From the NCBI RefSeq assembly GCF_900114385.1, contig NZ_FOSW01000001.1:186001-250000 (forward strand): a stretch of DNA of 64,000 bases, written 5' to 3'. The notes under the pieces were generated by a model. It searched no databases and was not told the origin of the DNA. It worked only from the letters and a program-made list of their open reading frames with translations. Numbering within the stretch: the stretch's first letter is position 1; each line of letters opens with the position of its first letter. This DNA is from Geodermatophilus ruber (GTDB taxonomy: Bacteria > Actinomycetota > Actinomycetes > Mycobacteriales > Geodermatophilaceae). Both the position numbers and the translations under genes were made by a program. Positions 1 through 7,733 of the stretch are shown piece by piece.

Positions 1-734
1 GCGGTGGTCAGCCAGCCGGTCTCGTTGGGGATCGTGCGGTGGTCGGTGTCCACGCCGATGCGGGGACGGCGGGCCTCCACCCGCAGCGCCTCGAAGGCGT
101 CGAGGCCGGCCGGGGTCGCACCCGCCTCGCGCAGCGCCTGCGCGCGGGCGGCCAGCTCGGCGCGGGGCACGAGCAGGTCGACCGCGTCGGCGCCGTCCCC
201 GAGCGGCGGCATGCGGCGCACCCAGCCCCCGCCGTCCGTGGCGGCCACCGCGTACGGCGCCGGCGGGAGCGGCAGGCCGGCGGCGGCCAGCACCTCGCCC
301 GCCCGCGGCCCGACCAGCGACAGCAGCGCCCACTCGCCGGTGACCAGGGCCGGCTCCACGCGGAGCATGAAGCGCATCCGGTCGAGGAAGTCCCGCAGCG
401 CCGCGCCCGTGCCCGGCTCGACGTCGGCCCAGGTGGTGCCGCCCAGCTCGGCCAGCACCAGGTGGTGCTCGACGTGTCCGTTCGGGGACAGCAGCAGCGC
501 CTCGGTGCCGGCGCCGTCGGCGAGCCGGTCGAGGTGCTGGCTGGTGAGGCTGTGCAGCCAGGAGAGCCGGTCGGCGCCGGGGACGGTCAGCACGTCCCGG
601 TCGCTGCGATCGACCAGCCCGGCGCCCTCGGCGAGCGCGCGCTGCTCGCGCAGCGGGTCGCCGTAGTGGGCGGGGACGGACCCGTCCTCCACCGGCACGG
701 CACCGGGTAGCGACAGGAGGGGTGAGGCGGTCAT
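1..734 (-). CDS. ygfZ: YgfZ/GcvT-like folate-binding protein, 3' end beyond window
   Basis: The first 244 residues are present; the rest lies off the left edge. The start ATG overlaps the stop of the upstream Fur gene (ATGA). The N-terminus (MTASPLLSLPGAVPVEDG, then HYGDPLREQRALAEGAGLVD, DRSDRDVLTVPGADRLSWLH, SLTSQHL) and the DTDHRTIPNE segment near the edge match the tetrahydrofolate-binding fold of the GcvT-related YgfZ family, where a KGCYxGQE motif normally follows shortly afterwards. The family helps maintain or repair iron-sulfur clusters in a folate-dependent way (family knowledge). It sits last in a tight minus-strand run behind murD2, murL, the glutamate cyclase and fur. An equivalent gene is Rv0811c in M. 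tuberculosis (from memory). The family call is secure; the missing C-terminus cannot be judged. Confidence 0.85.
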   Translation of the reverse strand, partial: MTASPLLSLPGAVPVEDGSVPAHYGDPLREQRALAEGAGLVDRSDRDVLTVPGADRLSWLHSLTSQHLDRLADGAGTEALLLSPNGHVEHHLVLAELGGTTWADVEPGTGAALRDFLDRMRFMLRVEPALVTGEWALLSLVGPRAGEVLAAAGLPLPPAPYAVAATDGGGWVRRMPPLGDGADAVDLLVPRAELAARAQALREAGATPAGLDAFEALRVEARRPRIGVDTDHRTIPNETGWLTT

Positions 735-1198
735 GAGTGCTCCGTTCCGGCTCGTCCGCGGCAGGCCCGGCACGTCCCGGACAGCGCGACGTGTCCCACG
801 TCGAGCTGGAAACCGAGATCGGCGGCCAGACGTTCCGCCGCGGCGGCGAGCAGCGCCGGGTCGGCCGAGGTGATCTCGCCGCACCCCTGGCAGACGACGT
901 GCAGGTGGGGGTGCTCGGCGGCGTGGTAGACCGGCGCGCCCTTGCCCAGGTGGGTGTGCCACACCAGGCCCAGCCGCTCGAGCAGCTCGAGGGTCCGGTA
1001 GACCGTGGAGGTGTCCGGGGCGGCCCCGTCGGGGCCGGCCTCCTCGCGCAGCCGCGCGCCGATGGCCTCGGGAGTCGCGTGCTCCAGCGCAGCGACGGCG
1101 GCGAGCACCCGCTGCCGCTGGGTCGTCAGCCGCAGGCCGCGGGCCCGCAGGCGCTCGGCCAGCGGCGCGGCCAGCTCAGGTCCGTGCCGGTCTGCCAC
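731..1198 (-). CDS. Fur-family metal-dependent transcriptional regulator
   Basis: A 155-residue cytoplasmic regulator. Residues 20-80 form the winged helix (TTQRQRVLAAV, then DTSTVYRTLELLERLGLV), the helix used by Fur proteins for DNA recognition. HPHLHVVCQGCGE (about 96-108) and CRAC (143-146) provide two CxxC pairs for a structural zinc, plus histidines for the regulatory metal. The GTG start is 10 nt after the glutamate cyclase stop, and the stop overlaps the ygfZ start by 4 nt, so it is co-transcribed. The metal sensed (zinc, iron, or peroxide via iron) cannot be read from sequence; two CxxC pairs are also present in Zur/FurB. The shadow ORF on the other strand is not a gene. Confidence 0.9.
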   Translation of the reverse strand: MADRHGPELAAPLAERLRARGLRLTTQRQRVLAAVAALEHATPEAIGARLREEAGPDGAAPDTSTVYRTLELLERLGLVWHTHLGKGAPVYHAAEHPHLHVVCQGCGEITSADPALLAAAAERLAADLGFQLDVGHVALSGTCRACRGRAGTEHS

Positions 1199-1208
1199 GC
1201 GGCCGAGC

Positions 1209-2102
1209 CTATGCCTGCGCCAGTTCCCGCAGTTGGGCGAGCAGATCGGCGTAGGCGGTCACCGGCACGCCGTCGACCGAGGCGCCGGGCAGCCCGGTGA
1301 CGCCGTCGATGCCGCCGGCCGCGCCGGCGACCTCGAGCAGCGCGGCGTCCACCGCCGGGTCGAGCAGCGCGGCCAGCGCCGCGGCGTGCCGGGGGACCAG
1401 CACCGCCAGCGCGGCGACCAGCGCGGAGCACCCCCAGTTGGAGGTGCCCGCCACGGTGAGAGCGTCCACCGGCACGCGGCAGGCGATCCGCGCCCCGTGC
1501 GCCACCGCGGCGGCGACCACCTCGGCCGGCACGTTGCCCATGCCGATCTCGTTGCCGCCGTCGCCGACCGCGCCGGTGACGGGCCCGGGCACGGCGAAGG
1601 CCGCGTGCAGCGGCGCGGTGGACGGCGTGATGTCCACCGCCCGCATGGTCATCACCCGTCCCGCGGCGTTGGGCCCCAGCCGCTCGACCGCCACCAGGAC
1701 CGCCGGTTCGAGCGCGGCGACCGCACCGGCCACCGCGGCCTCGCCGGCATCGGCCGGCACCACCCGCAGCCGGCCGGCGCCCAGCACGCCCAGGCAGGCG
1801 CCGGTCACCACCGCGCAGGGCTCGTCGGTGAGCACGACCGGCTCGGCCCCCAGCAACGCCAGCGCCCGCGCGAGGACGGCCGTCCCGACCGGGCCGTCGG
1901 TCTCGGCGGCCGGGGTCGGCGCCCAGGCGATGTGCACGCCGGTGACCAGGCCCACCCGGGCGCCGGCGGCCCCGGCGGCGGCCAGGGCGCCCGCCAGCCG
2001 GGCGAGCTGGCCGCGCACCGCCGCGCCCAGGGCGGTGACGTCGCGGGCACCGGGCCGCAGCACCGCCCCCTCGATCACGGCCAGCCGCCGCGCGACGCTC
2101 AC
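1209..2102 (-). CDS. D-glutamate cyclase-like protein (DUF4392/GLUCM C-terminal domain)
   Basis: A 297-residue protein. The signatures are ETDGPVG (about 67-73), AVERLG (138-143) and GDGGNEIGMGN (180-190), followed by AGTSNWG. These are the conserved blocks of the glutamate cyclase domain that in vertebrate DGLUCY converts D-glutamate to 5-oxo-D-proline (established for that family). The GTG start overlaps the murL stop by 4 nt (GTGA), so it is the third cistron of a coupled murD2-murL-cyclase unit. I infer that it handles free or misplaced D-glutamate (or a related acid) produced alongside the MurD2/MurL route. Activity on D-glutamate in this bacterium is untested. Confidence 0.8.
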   Translation of the reverse strand: MSVARRLAVIEGAVLRPGARDVTALGAAVRGQLARLAGALAAAGAAGARVGLVTGVHIAWAPTPAAETDGPVGTAVLARALALLGAEPVVLTDEPCAVVTGACLGVLGAGRLRVVPADAGEAAVAGAVAALEPAVLVAVERLGPNAAGRVMTMRAVDITPSTAPLHAAFAVPGPVTGAVGDGGNEIGMGNVPAEVVAAAVAHGARIACRVPVDALTVAGTSNWGCSALVAALAVLVPRHAAALAALLDPAVDAALLEVAGAAGGIDGVTGLPGASVDGVPVTAYADLLAQLRELAQA

Positions 2103-3421
2103 GTGACCGGCGGGCGGCCCTCCGCGAGCACCCGCCGCAGCGGGCCGAGGTGGGCCTCGGGCACCGCGTGCTCGCCGCGGGGCTCCAGGAAACCGGCGAC
2201 CGTGGCCCCCGTGACCGCGGCGAAGGAGGCCGCCTCACCCCCGAGCTCGCGCACCACCGGGCACCCGCCCCACGCCCGGCTGCCCGCCAGGTGCGCCATG
2301 GCAGCGGCGCTCTCGGCCCGCTCCCCCACGCAGTCGAAGGGCTTCTCCGTCGCCCACAGCCGGCGGAATCCGCCGGCCAGGGAGAGGTCCTCCAGCGGGT
2401 TGCCGCCGAACATCTCGACGGCCGCGTCCGGCGTGAGGAAGACCGCAAAGCACAGGAAGGTGAACAGGCACTTGTCGCAGTGCAGGCACCACCGCTGGGT
2501 CGCCTCGCCCCCCAGGTGCCGCTGCGTGTAGGAGCGGTTGCAGCTGAGGATCTCGCCGCGCAGGCCGGGCAGGTTCGCCACCGCGGCGACGGTCGCCAGC
2601 TCCGACAGCTGGCGGGTGAGGCTGAAGTAGCCGACGCCCAGCTCGCCGGCGGCCGCGGCGAACAGCCGCTCGAATTCGTAGGACTTCGAGTACTGGTGGT
2701 TCACCCGGGCGCCGTCGATCTCCAGCGTCTCCTCGTCGGCGGAGCGCTCGTTGGCGAACACCACCGGGTCGAAGCCGCCCAGGACGGCGACCAGCGTCGA
2801 GATCGCCGAGTTGATCGCGGTCACCGGCACGTGCCCGTTGAGCCCGCCGTCGGCCGTCCGCACGGCCAGCAGCGGGTCCAGCCGCCGCCGCACGCCGATC
2901 AGCGGCACCCCGGCGGCGCGGGCGACGTCGCGCTGGGCGTCGGTCGGGTTGATCGCCAGCGCGGTGGCCGGGGAGACGACCACCAGCGCGAGCGCGGAGT
3001 CCTTGCCGCCGCCGACCGGCAGCAGCGGGCCCCGCCCGCCGCCGCCCGCGAGCGCCGGGACGTCGTCGGTGAGCTCGACGTCCCACTGCACCGCGTGCGG
3101 CACCGGCAGCCGGTTCACCGCCGCGAACTCGCCGAGCCCGTGCGTGTAGGCGGCCTCGGCGACGGCGTACTGCGCCTTGGTGAGGGGACGGCCGACCGCG
3201 ACCCGGCCCGGTGCCCGCAGCTTGTAGTAGCTGGTGCCCATGACCAGGTGCACGAGGTCGAGCGCCGCGTCGAGCCGGGCGGGATCCGCGGCCCCGAGCA
3301 GCTCGGTGTCGAGGGTCAGCCGCTCGGTGAACACGTCGCCGGCCAGCTCGTAGGAGAACGCGGCCTCCCCGGTGGCGAGCTCCAGGGAGCGGTCGGCGAC
3401 GACGAAGACCTCGTCAGACAC
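2099..3421 (-). CDS. murL: MurL-type UDP-MurNAc-L-Ala-L-Glu epimerase
   Basis: A 440-residue protein. The start is a GTG at 3421 inside the end of murD2 (8-nt overlap), 6 nt after a GGAG site; longer upstream readings are murD2 in another frame. A PP-loop-like GGGKDS (137-142), FANERSADEETLEIDG (222-237), NHQYSKSYEFE (241-251) and a cysteine-rich ILSCNRSYT...WCLHCDKC (291-318) match what I recall of MurL. In Xanthomonas, MurL uses ATP, releasing AMP and PPi, to turn the terminal L-Glu of UDP-MurNAc-L-Ala-L-Glu into D-Glu, bypassing glutamate racemase. The adjacent MurD2-type ligase makes this assignment much stronger than sequence recall alone. The PP-loop fits an adenylating mechanism (inference). 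Confidence 0.82.
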   Translation of the reverse strand: MSDEVFVVADRSLELATGEAAFSYELAGDVFTERLTLDTELLGAADPARLDAALDLVHLVMGTSYYKLRAPGRVAVGRPLTKAQYAVAEAAYTHGLGEFAAVNRLPVPHAVQWDVELTDDVPALAGGGGRGPLLPVGGGKDSALALVVVSPATALAINPTDAQRDVARAAGVPLIGVRRRLDPLLAVRTADGGLNGHVPVTAINSAISTLVAVLGGFDPVVFANERSADEETLEIDGARVNHQYSKSYEFERLFAAAAGELGVGYFSLTRQLSELATVAAVANLPGLRGEILSCNRSYTQRHLGGEATQRWCLHCDKCLFTFLCFAVFLTPDAAVEMFGGNPLEDLSLAGGFRRLWATEKPFDCVGERAESAAAMAHLAGSRAWGGCPVVRELGGEAASFAAVTGATVAGFLEPRGEHAVPEAHLGPLRRVLAEGRPPVT

Positions 3422-4748
3422 GCTGCGCTCCGGCGTCCGCGAGGATCTGCTCATAGGTCCGTGCCAACTCCTCGTAGTTGCGGTAGCGGTTGTAGCTGGG
3501 CGCGCCCGGCGAGAGCAGCACGATCCCGTCCTGCGGGGCCGTCGCGATCGCCTCGGCCACCGCGTCGGCCAGGGACGCGGTCTCGGTGACCGGAGGAGGC
3601 ACCCCGGCGGAGGCCGCTGCGGCACGGATGTCGGCGGCCAGACGGGCGCCGGTGTCGGGGATGGTGACCACCCGCACCGCCCCCTGCCGCGCGACGACGC
3701 TGCCGGCCAGGTCGCGGAAGTCCAGGCCGCGGTCCTGGCCGCCGGCGATCAGCGTGACGTGCCGCGGGGCCAGCGCGTCGAGCGCGGCCAGCACCGACAC
3801 CGGCGTGGTGCTCAGCGCGTCGTCGATGAAGGTCACACCGCCCAGCGTGGCCACCGGCGAGAGCCGGTGCGGCAGCGCGCGGAACTCCGCGACGGCGGTG
3901 CGCACCGCGTCGCGGTGCCCGGCCAGGTCCACGCCCATCCGGACGGCCGTGGCCAGCGCGACGTGCACGTTGGCCACGTTGTGCAGCCCGGGCAGGTGCT
4001 CGGGCCGGAACTCCGCCAGCCGCGCCCGGGGGACGACGTCGGCCGGGTCGACCAGCTGCGCGGGGTCGAGATACTGCTCCGCGATCCCGCGGGCCTGCGG
4101 GCCGACCACCACCGACGCGGGGCCGCAGCCGGCGAAGAGGTGCAGCTTGTCCCGGTAGTAGGCCTCGACCCCGCCGTGCCAGTCGAGGTGCTCGGGAGCG
4201 AGCGCGGTCACCGCGCCGCAGCCGGCGAAGTGGTCCACCGCGGCGGCCTGGTAGCTGGACACCTCGACCACCAGCGACGTCCCGTCCGGAACGGCCTGGT
4301 CGAGGAGCACGTCGAGCAGCGGTGTGCCGATGTTGCCCGCGTGCACCGCGGGCCGGCCGGCGGCGGTGAGCACCGCGGCGGCCAGCGCGCTCGTCGTGCT
4401 CTTCCCCTTCGTGCCCGTGACGCACAGCGTCGGCACCGACCGGGCGGCGAACTCGGCGAGCGCGACGCCGGTGCCCGAGGCGAACGTCGTGCGGGCGGCG
4501 AGGGCCCGCGCGTCCTCGCGGTAGGGACTGATCCCCGGGGAGCGGAAGACGACGTCGCACCCGGCGAGCGCGGCGACGTCGGAGCCGGCCTGCACGCCCG
4601 GCGGCAGGTCGGCGGCGGCCGGCGGCGCCGCGTCGACGACGACGATCCCGGCGGCTCCGGCGCAGACGGCGGCCCGGACGGCGGCCCGGCCCTCCCGGCC
4701 GTGGCCCCAGACGCCGACCCGGCGCCCGGCGAGCTCGGCGAGCCTCAC
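3414..4748 (-). CDS. murD2: UDP-N-acetylmuramoyl-L-alanine--L-glutamate ligase (MurD2)
   Basis: A Mur ligase of 444 residues from the GTG at 4748, which has GGAG six bases upstream and gives the N-terminus MRLAELAGRRVGVWGHGREG, close to the remembered start of Xanthomonas MurD2. A second GTG at 4760 is possible. The domains are an N-terminal Rossmann-like UDP-binding domain, the ATP P-loop GTKGKSTT (112-119), GNIG and EVSSYQ motifs, and a C-terminal ligase domain with SPGAPSYNRY. MurD2 adds L-Glu, rather than D-Glu, to UDP-MurNAc-L-Ala. It is the first cistron of the coupled unit; nhaA starts divergently 167 bp away. Ordinary MurD is the alternative, but the partner murL argues against it. 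Confidence 0.83.
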   Translation of the reverse strand: MRLAELAGRRVGVWGHGREGRAAVRAAVCAGAAGIVVVDAAPPAAADLPPGVQAGSDVAALAGCDVVFRSPGISPYREDARALAARTTFASGTGVALAEFAARSVPTLCVTGTKGKSTTSALAAAVLTAAGRPAVHAGNIGTPLLDVLLDQAVPDGTSLVVEVSSYQAAAVDHFAGCGAVTALAPEHLDWHGGVEAYYRDKLHLFAGCGPASVVVGPQARGIAEQYLDPAQLVDPADVVPRARLAEFRPEHLPGLHNVANVHVALATAVRMGVDLAGHRDAVRTAVAEFRALPHRLSPVATLGGVTFIDDALSTTPVSVLAALDALAPRHVTLIAGGQDRGLDFRDLAGSVVARQGAVRVVTIPDTGARLAADIRAAAASAGVPPPVTETASLADAVAEAIATAPQDGIVLLSPGAPSYNRYRNYEELARTYEQILADAGAQRV

Positions 4749-4915
4749 CGGCCGCTCCACGGCGGTACCGAGCGGAGAGCCACGGCGCCCACTGTACGGA
4801 GCAGCGGGCGGAGCCGACGCCGCGCGCGGGCGGCCGCCGGTAGGGTTCGTGGACGGTGCGCCGGGAAGTCTGGTCGGCAGTGGATCAACCGACCCCACCG
4901 CCTGGAGCTGCCCCC

Positions 4916-6223
4916 GTGACGACCCCCACCCGCCTCTTCGGCCGCGGTTCGTGGCCCGAGACCCGCCGGATTGCGGAGGTGCTCCGCAAGGAGACCGTCG
5001 GCGGCGCGCTGCTGCTGGGAGCCGCGGCGATCGCGCTGGTGTGGGCCAACTCGCCCTGGGCGGAGAGCTACGAGGCCCTGCGCGACACCCGGGTGGGCCC
5101 GGCGCCGCTGCACCTGGACCTCGCGCTGGGCACGTGGGCGGCCGACGGCCTGCTGGCGATCTTCTTCTTCGTGGCGGGGCTGGAGCTCAAGCGGGAGTTC
5201 GTCGCCGGCGACCTGCGCGAGCCGCGCCGGGCGGCGCTGCCCGTGGCCGCGGCGATCGGCGGCATGGCGGTGCCGGCGCTGTTCTTCGTCCTGCTCAACC
5301 TCGGCCGGGACGACGGCGCCCTGCGCGGCTGGGCCATCCCCTCGGCCACGGACATCGCCTTCGCCCTCGCCGTCCTGGCGGTGATCAGCACCCACCTGCC
5401 CAGCGCGCTGCGCACCTTCCTGCTCACCCTGGCGGTGGTCGACGACCTGCTCGCGATCGTGGTGATCGCGATCTTCTACACCGAGGACCTCTCGGTCGCC
5501 CCGCTGCTGCTCGCGCTGGTGCCGCTGGCCCTGTTCGGCTTGCTGGTCCAGAAGCGGGTGCGCTCCTGGTTGCTGCTGCTGCCGCTCGCGGCGGGAACCT
5601 GGGTCCTCGTGCACGAGTCCGGCGTGCACGCCACGGTCGCCGGGGTGCTGCTGGCCTTCACGGTGCCGGTGGTGCGCAGCGCGGCCGCGGGCGGCCCGGA
5701 CGCCGGCCCGGGCCTGGCCGAGCACTTCGAGCACCGGCTGCGGCCGCTGTCGGCCGGGGTGGCGGTCCCGGTGTTCGCGTTCTTCTCCGCCGGGGTGGCC
5801 GTCGGCGGCCTCTCCGGGCTCGGCGCCTCGGTCACCGACAGCGTCGCGGTGGGCATCGCCGTCGGCCTGGTGGCGGGCAAGGCGATCGGCATCAGCGCCT
5901 CCACCTGGCTGGTCTCCCGGTTCACCCGCGCCCAGCTCGACGAGGCGCTGGGCTGGCCCGACGTCCTCGGGCTGGCCCTGCTCGGCGGGATCGGCTTCAC
6001 CGTCTCCCTGCTGATCACCGAGCTCGCCTACGGCGCCGGGTCGGAGACCTACGAGCACGCCAAGGTGGGCATCCTCACCGGCACGCTGGCGGCGGCTCTG
6101 CTGGCCAGCGTCGTGCTCCGACTGCGCAACCGCCGCTACCGGCGCCTGTACGAGGAGGAGCAGGTCGACCGCGACGCCGACGGTGTCCCCGACGTCTACC
6201 AACGGCCTTCCGCCGAGGGCTGA
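4916..6223 (+). CDS. nhaA: Na+/H+ antiporter NhaA
   Basis: A 435-residue inner-membrane antiporter that exports Na+ (or Li+) in exchange for H+. The start is a GTG at 4916, with GGAG 8 nt upstream; the longer in-frame GTG at 4856 lacks a good site. Family blocks are [13 protein letters not shown] (83-95), the unwound-helix motif [15 protein letters not shown] (142-156) and [15 protein letters not shown] (174-188), whose D176-D177 pair corresponds to the ion-binding aspartates of E. coli NhaA. About twelve hydrophobic segments are visible. A charged C-terminal tail ([19 protein letters not shown]) ends the protein. It is monocistronic and divergent from murD2. Nothing unusual is visible. Confidence 0.96.
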   Translation: MTTPTRLFGRGSWPETRRIAEVLRKETVGGALLLGAAAIALVWANSPWAESYEALRDTRVGPAPLHLDLALGTWAADGLLAIFFFVAGLELKREFVAGDLREPRRAALPVAAAIGGMAVPALFFVLLNLGRDDGALRGWAIPSATDIAFALAVLAVISTHLPSALRTFLLTLAVVDDLLAIVVIAIFYTEDLSVAPLLLALVPLALFGLLVQKRVRSWLLLLPLAAGTWVLVHESGVHATVAGVLLAFTVPVVRSAAAGGPDAGPGLAEHFEHRLRPLSAGVAVPVFAFFSAGVAVGGLSGLGASVTDSVAVGIAVGLVAGKAIGISASTWLVSRFTRAQLDEALGWPDVLGLALLGGIGFTVSLLITELAYGAGSETYEHAKVGILTGTLAAALLASVVLRLRNRRYRRLYEEEQVDRDADGVPDVYQRPSAEG

Positions 6224-6545
6224 AAATCCGCGTTGCCGGGGCCGGCCGGGGCGACGTACCGTCGAGGTACACGAGAAGGGAGGTGGTCCGGATCTTGCTT
6301 GCTTATCGGACTCGTGAGGTGGCTGTCCGCTAGCCGCCGTCTGTGATGGGCCGCCCGTTCGGAGTGGAATCCGAACGACGGCACGATCGCCCGTCCGCCG
6401 TACGGCGGCGAGCGAGAACCGGACAGTCACCCGACCCCCGGGCCGCCGACCGTTGTCCAGTCGGCCCGCGTGCTGCTTCCCTCGTTCGTGGAGGGAGAGC
6501 GCCGCGGAGCAGCCCGGGGGTTGTCCGTTCTCCGGGGAGGCCGCC
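6224..6545 (+). promoter_or_regulatory. Structured leader region with a possible 16-codon upstream ORF
   Basis: This 322-bp gap holds no long gene. A GTG-initiated mini-ORF at 6283-6333 (VVRILLAYRTREVAVR) sits directly on a purine-rich AGAAGGGAGG site. Downstream come a hairpin CGTTCGGA/TCCGAACG (6356-6363/6370-6377), a CCGCCGTACGGCGG palindrome near 6400 and a CCCTC/GAGGG hairpin near 6483. The next gene starts at 6546 after GGGGAGG. The layout (short peptide, stems, then a gene) resembles an attenuation leader. I recognise no named riboswitch or leader family. Confidence 0.3.
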
Positions 6546-7274
6546 GTGCAGTTCGCCGGCCGCCCCGTCGAGATCGACGTCTCCGCCGGCGCCTGGATCG
6601 CCGAGGCGGTACGCCCCTTGGGGGAGCACGTCGTCGGCGGCCTCGTGCCCCCGGTCTTCGCCGCCTACGCCCGCGTGTTCCACCCCGCGGCCCGCTACGA
6701 CGGGCTCGTCGACGTCGACGTCGCCTGGGCGGAGGTCGCCGCGGCCAACGGCACCCGCGCGCACCCGGCCATGGAGTGGGGCTCGATCACCGGCGCGATG
6801 GAGTTCTTCGAGGCGGCCGACCAGTCGCCGCTCTGGGACGGCGCCCCGGCCCGCGGCCACCTGCCGGAGACCGTGGCGCACCGGCTGGCCGGGGTGCTGG
6901 CCCGGCACACGACCACCCCGGCCGACTGCTTGTTCGGCGTGTGGTCCGGCTTCGCCGAGCTGGTCGCCGACCACCCCACGCTGGCCCTGCCCGGGCGCGA
7001 GCACTGGCTGGTCCGGGGGCCGATCGGCCTGGCGGCGGCGAACCTCGCGCGGGAGCCGGCCGAGCAGAGCGCGAACCTGTGGTGGCCGGCCGACCGCGCG
7101 TGGTTCGTGGCCACCGACATCGACCTGGTGACGACCTACGTCGGCGGCAGCCGGGCCTGCGTCGACGAGCTGCTCGCCGCCGAGGGGCTGGAGGCGGCGG
7201 AGGTGCTCCCGACCCAGCGGATCAACTGGGACGCAGACACGCTCAACCCCCTGCCCCTCGACGGCCCCGCCTGA
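6546..7274 (+). CDS. Conserved hypothetical protein, 242 aa
   Basis: The start is a GTG at 6546, five bases after GGGGAGG. The protein is soluble-looking, rich in Trp and Ala, with blocks such as HPAMEWGSITGAMEFFEAAD (about 74-93), FGVWSGFAEL, WWPADRAWFVATDIDLVTTY and VLPTQRINWDADTLNPLP at the C-terminus. It has no signal peptide or transmembrane segment. I have a general memory of similar unannotated proteins in Streptomyces and relatives but know no function. It follows a long leader and is 14 nt upstream of the HXXEE membrane gene, so the two are probably co-transcribed. Confidence 0.75.
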   Translation: MQFAGRPVEIDVSAGAWIAEAVRPLGEHVVGGLVPPVFAAYARVFHPAARYDGLVDVDVAWAEVAAANGTRAHPAMEWGSITGAMEFFEAADQSPLWDGAPARGHLPETVAHRLAGVLARHTTTPADCLFGVWSGFAELVADHPTLALPGREHWLVRGPIGLAAANLAREPAEQSANLWWPADRAWFVATDIDLVTTYVGGSRACVDELLAAEGLEAAEVLPTQRINWDADTLNPLPLDGPA

Positions 7275-7288
7275 GCGGTCATTCGCGG

Positions 7289-7711
7289 GTGCACGACGGC
7301 TCCCGCCGGGCGGGGGATCACCGCTGGGCGTGGCCGTTGTTCGCCGGCTTCGCGGCGCACAACATCGAGGAGGCAGCGACGATGCGCGCCTTCCTCGACG
7401 GGGACGCCGGCGGGCTCGGCGCGGCCCTCGGCCTCGGGCCGCACCTGCTGCCCGCCTGGCTGGTCGCGGTCACGCTGGTGACCGTCGCCGCGCTGGTCGT
7501 CGTCCTGGCCGCGACCGGACAGCGGCCCCGGCCGTGGGCCCGCGAGGGGGTCACCGTCCTCGCCGTCGTCATGGTGGCCAACGTGCTCGTGCCGCACGTG
7601 CCCGCCGCGCTCGCCACCGGGGGCTACGTGCCCGGCCTGCTGACCTCGGTGCTGCTCGCCCTGCCGCTGGGCGCGGCGTTCCTGGTCCGGGACCGGCGCC
7701 GCCGCGGCTGA
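7289..7711 (+). CDS. HXXEE-domain integral membrane protein
   Basis: A 140-residue membrane protein. It has WPLFAGFAAHNIEE (about 13-26), the His-x-x-Glu-Glu signature that names the family, followed by three to four hydrophobic segments. HXXEE proteins are small membrane proteins of unknown function; the conserved His and Glu are thought to form an active or metal site (family knowledge, weak). The GTG start at 7289 lies 14 nt after the preceding stop, and the two genes probably form one transcript. It converges on the DUF885 gene 22 bp away. Confidence 0.8.
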   Translation: MHDGSRRAGDHRWAWPLFAGFAAHNIEEAATMRAFLDGDAGGLGAALGLGPHLLPAWLVAVTLVTVAALVVVLAATGQRPRPWAREGVTVLAVVMVANVLVPHVPAALATGGYVPGLLTSVLLALPLGAAFLVRDRRRRG

Positions 7712-7733
7712 TCGACCACCCGGGCCGCCCCGG

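Noticed and set aside
4-710. Plus-strand ORFs at the left edge
   Set aside because: They are antisense to ygfZ, which has recognisable motifs and a proper overlap with fur.
4748-4898. Longer N-terminus for murD2
   Set aside because: The extension is low-complexity, overlaps the nhaA promoter, and the internal GTG has a better ribosome site and matches the MurD2 N-terminus.
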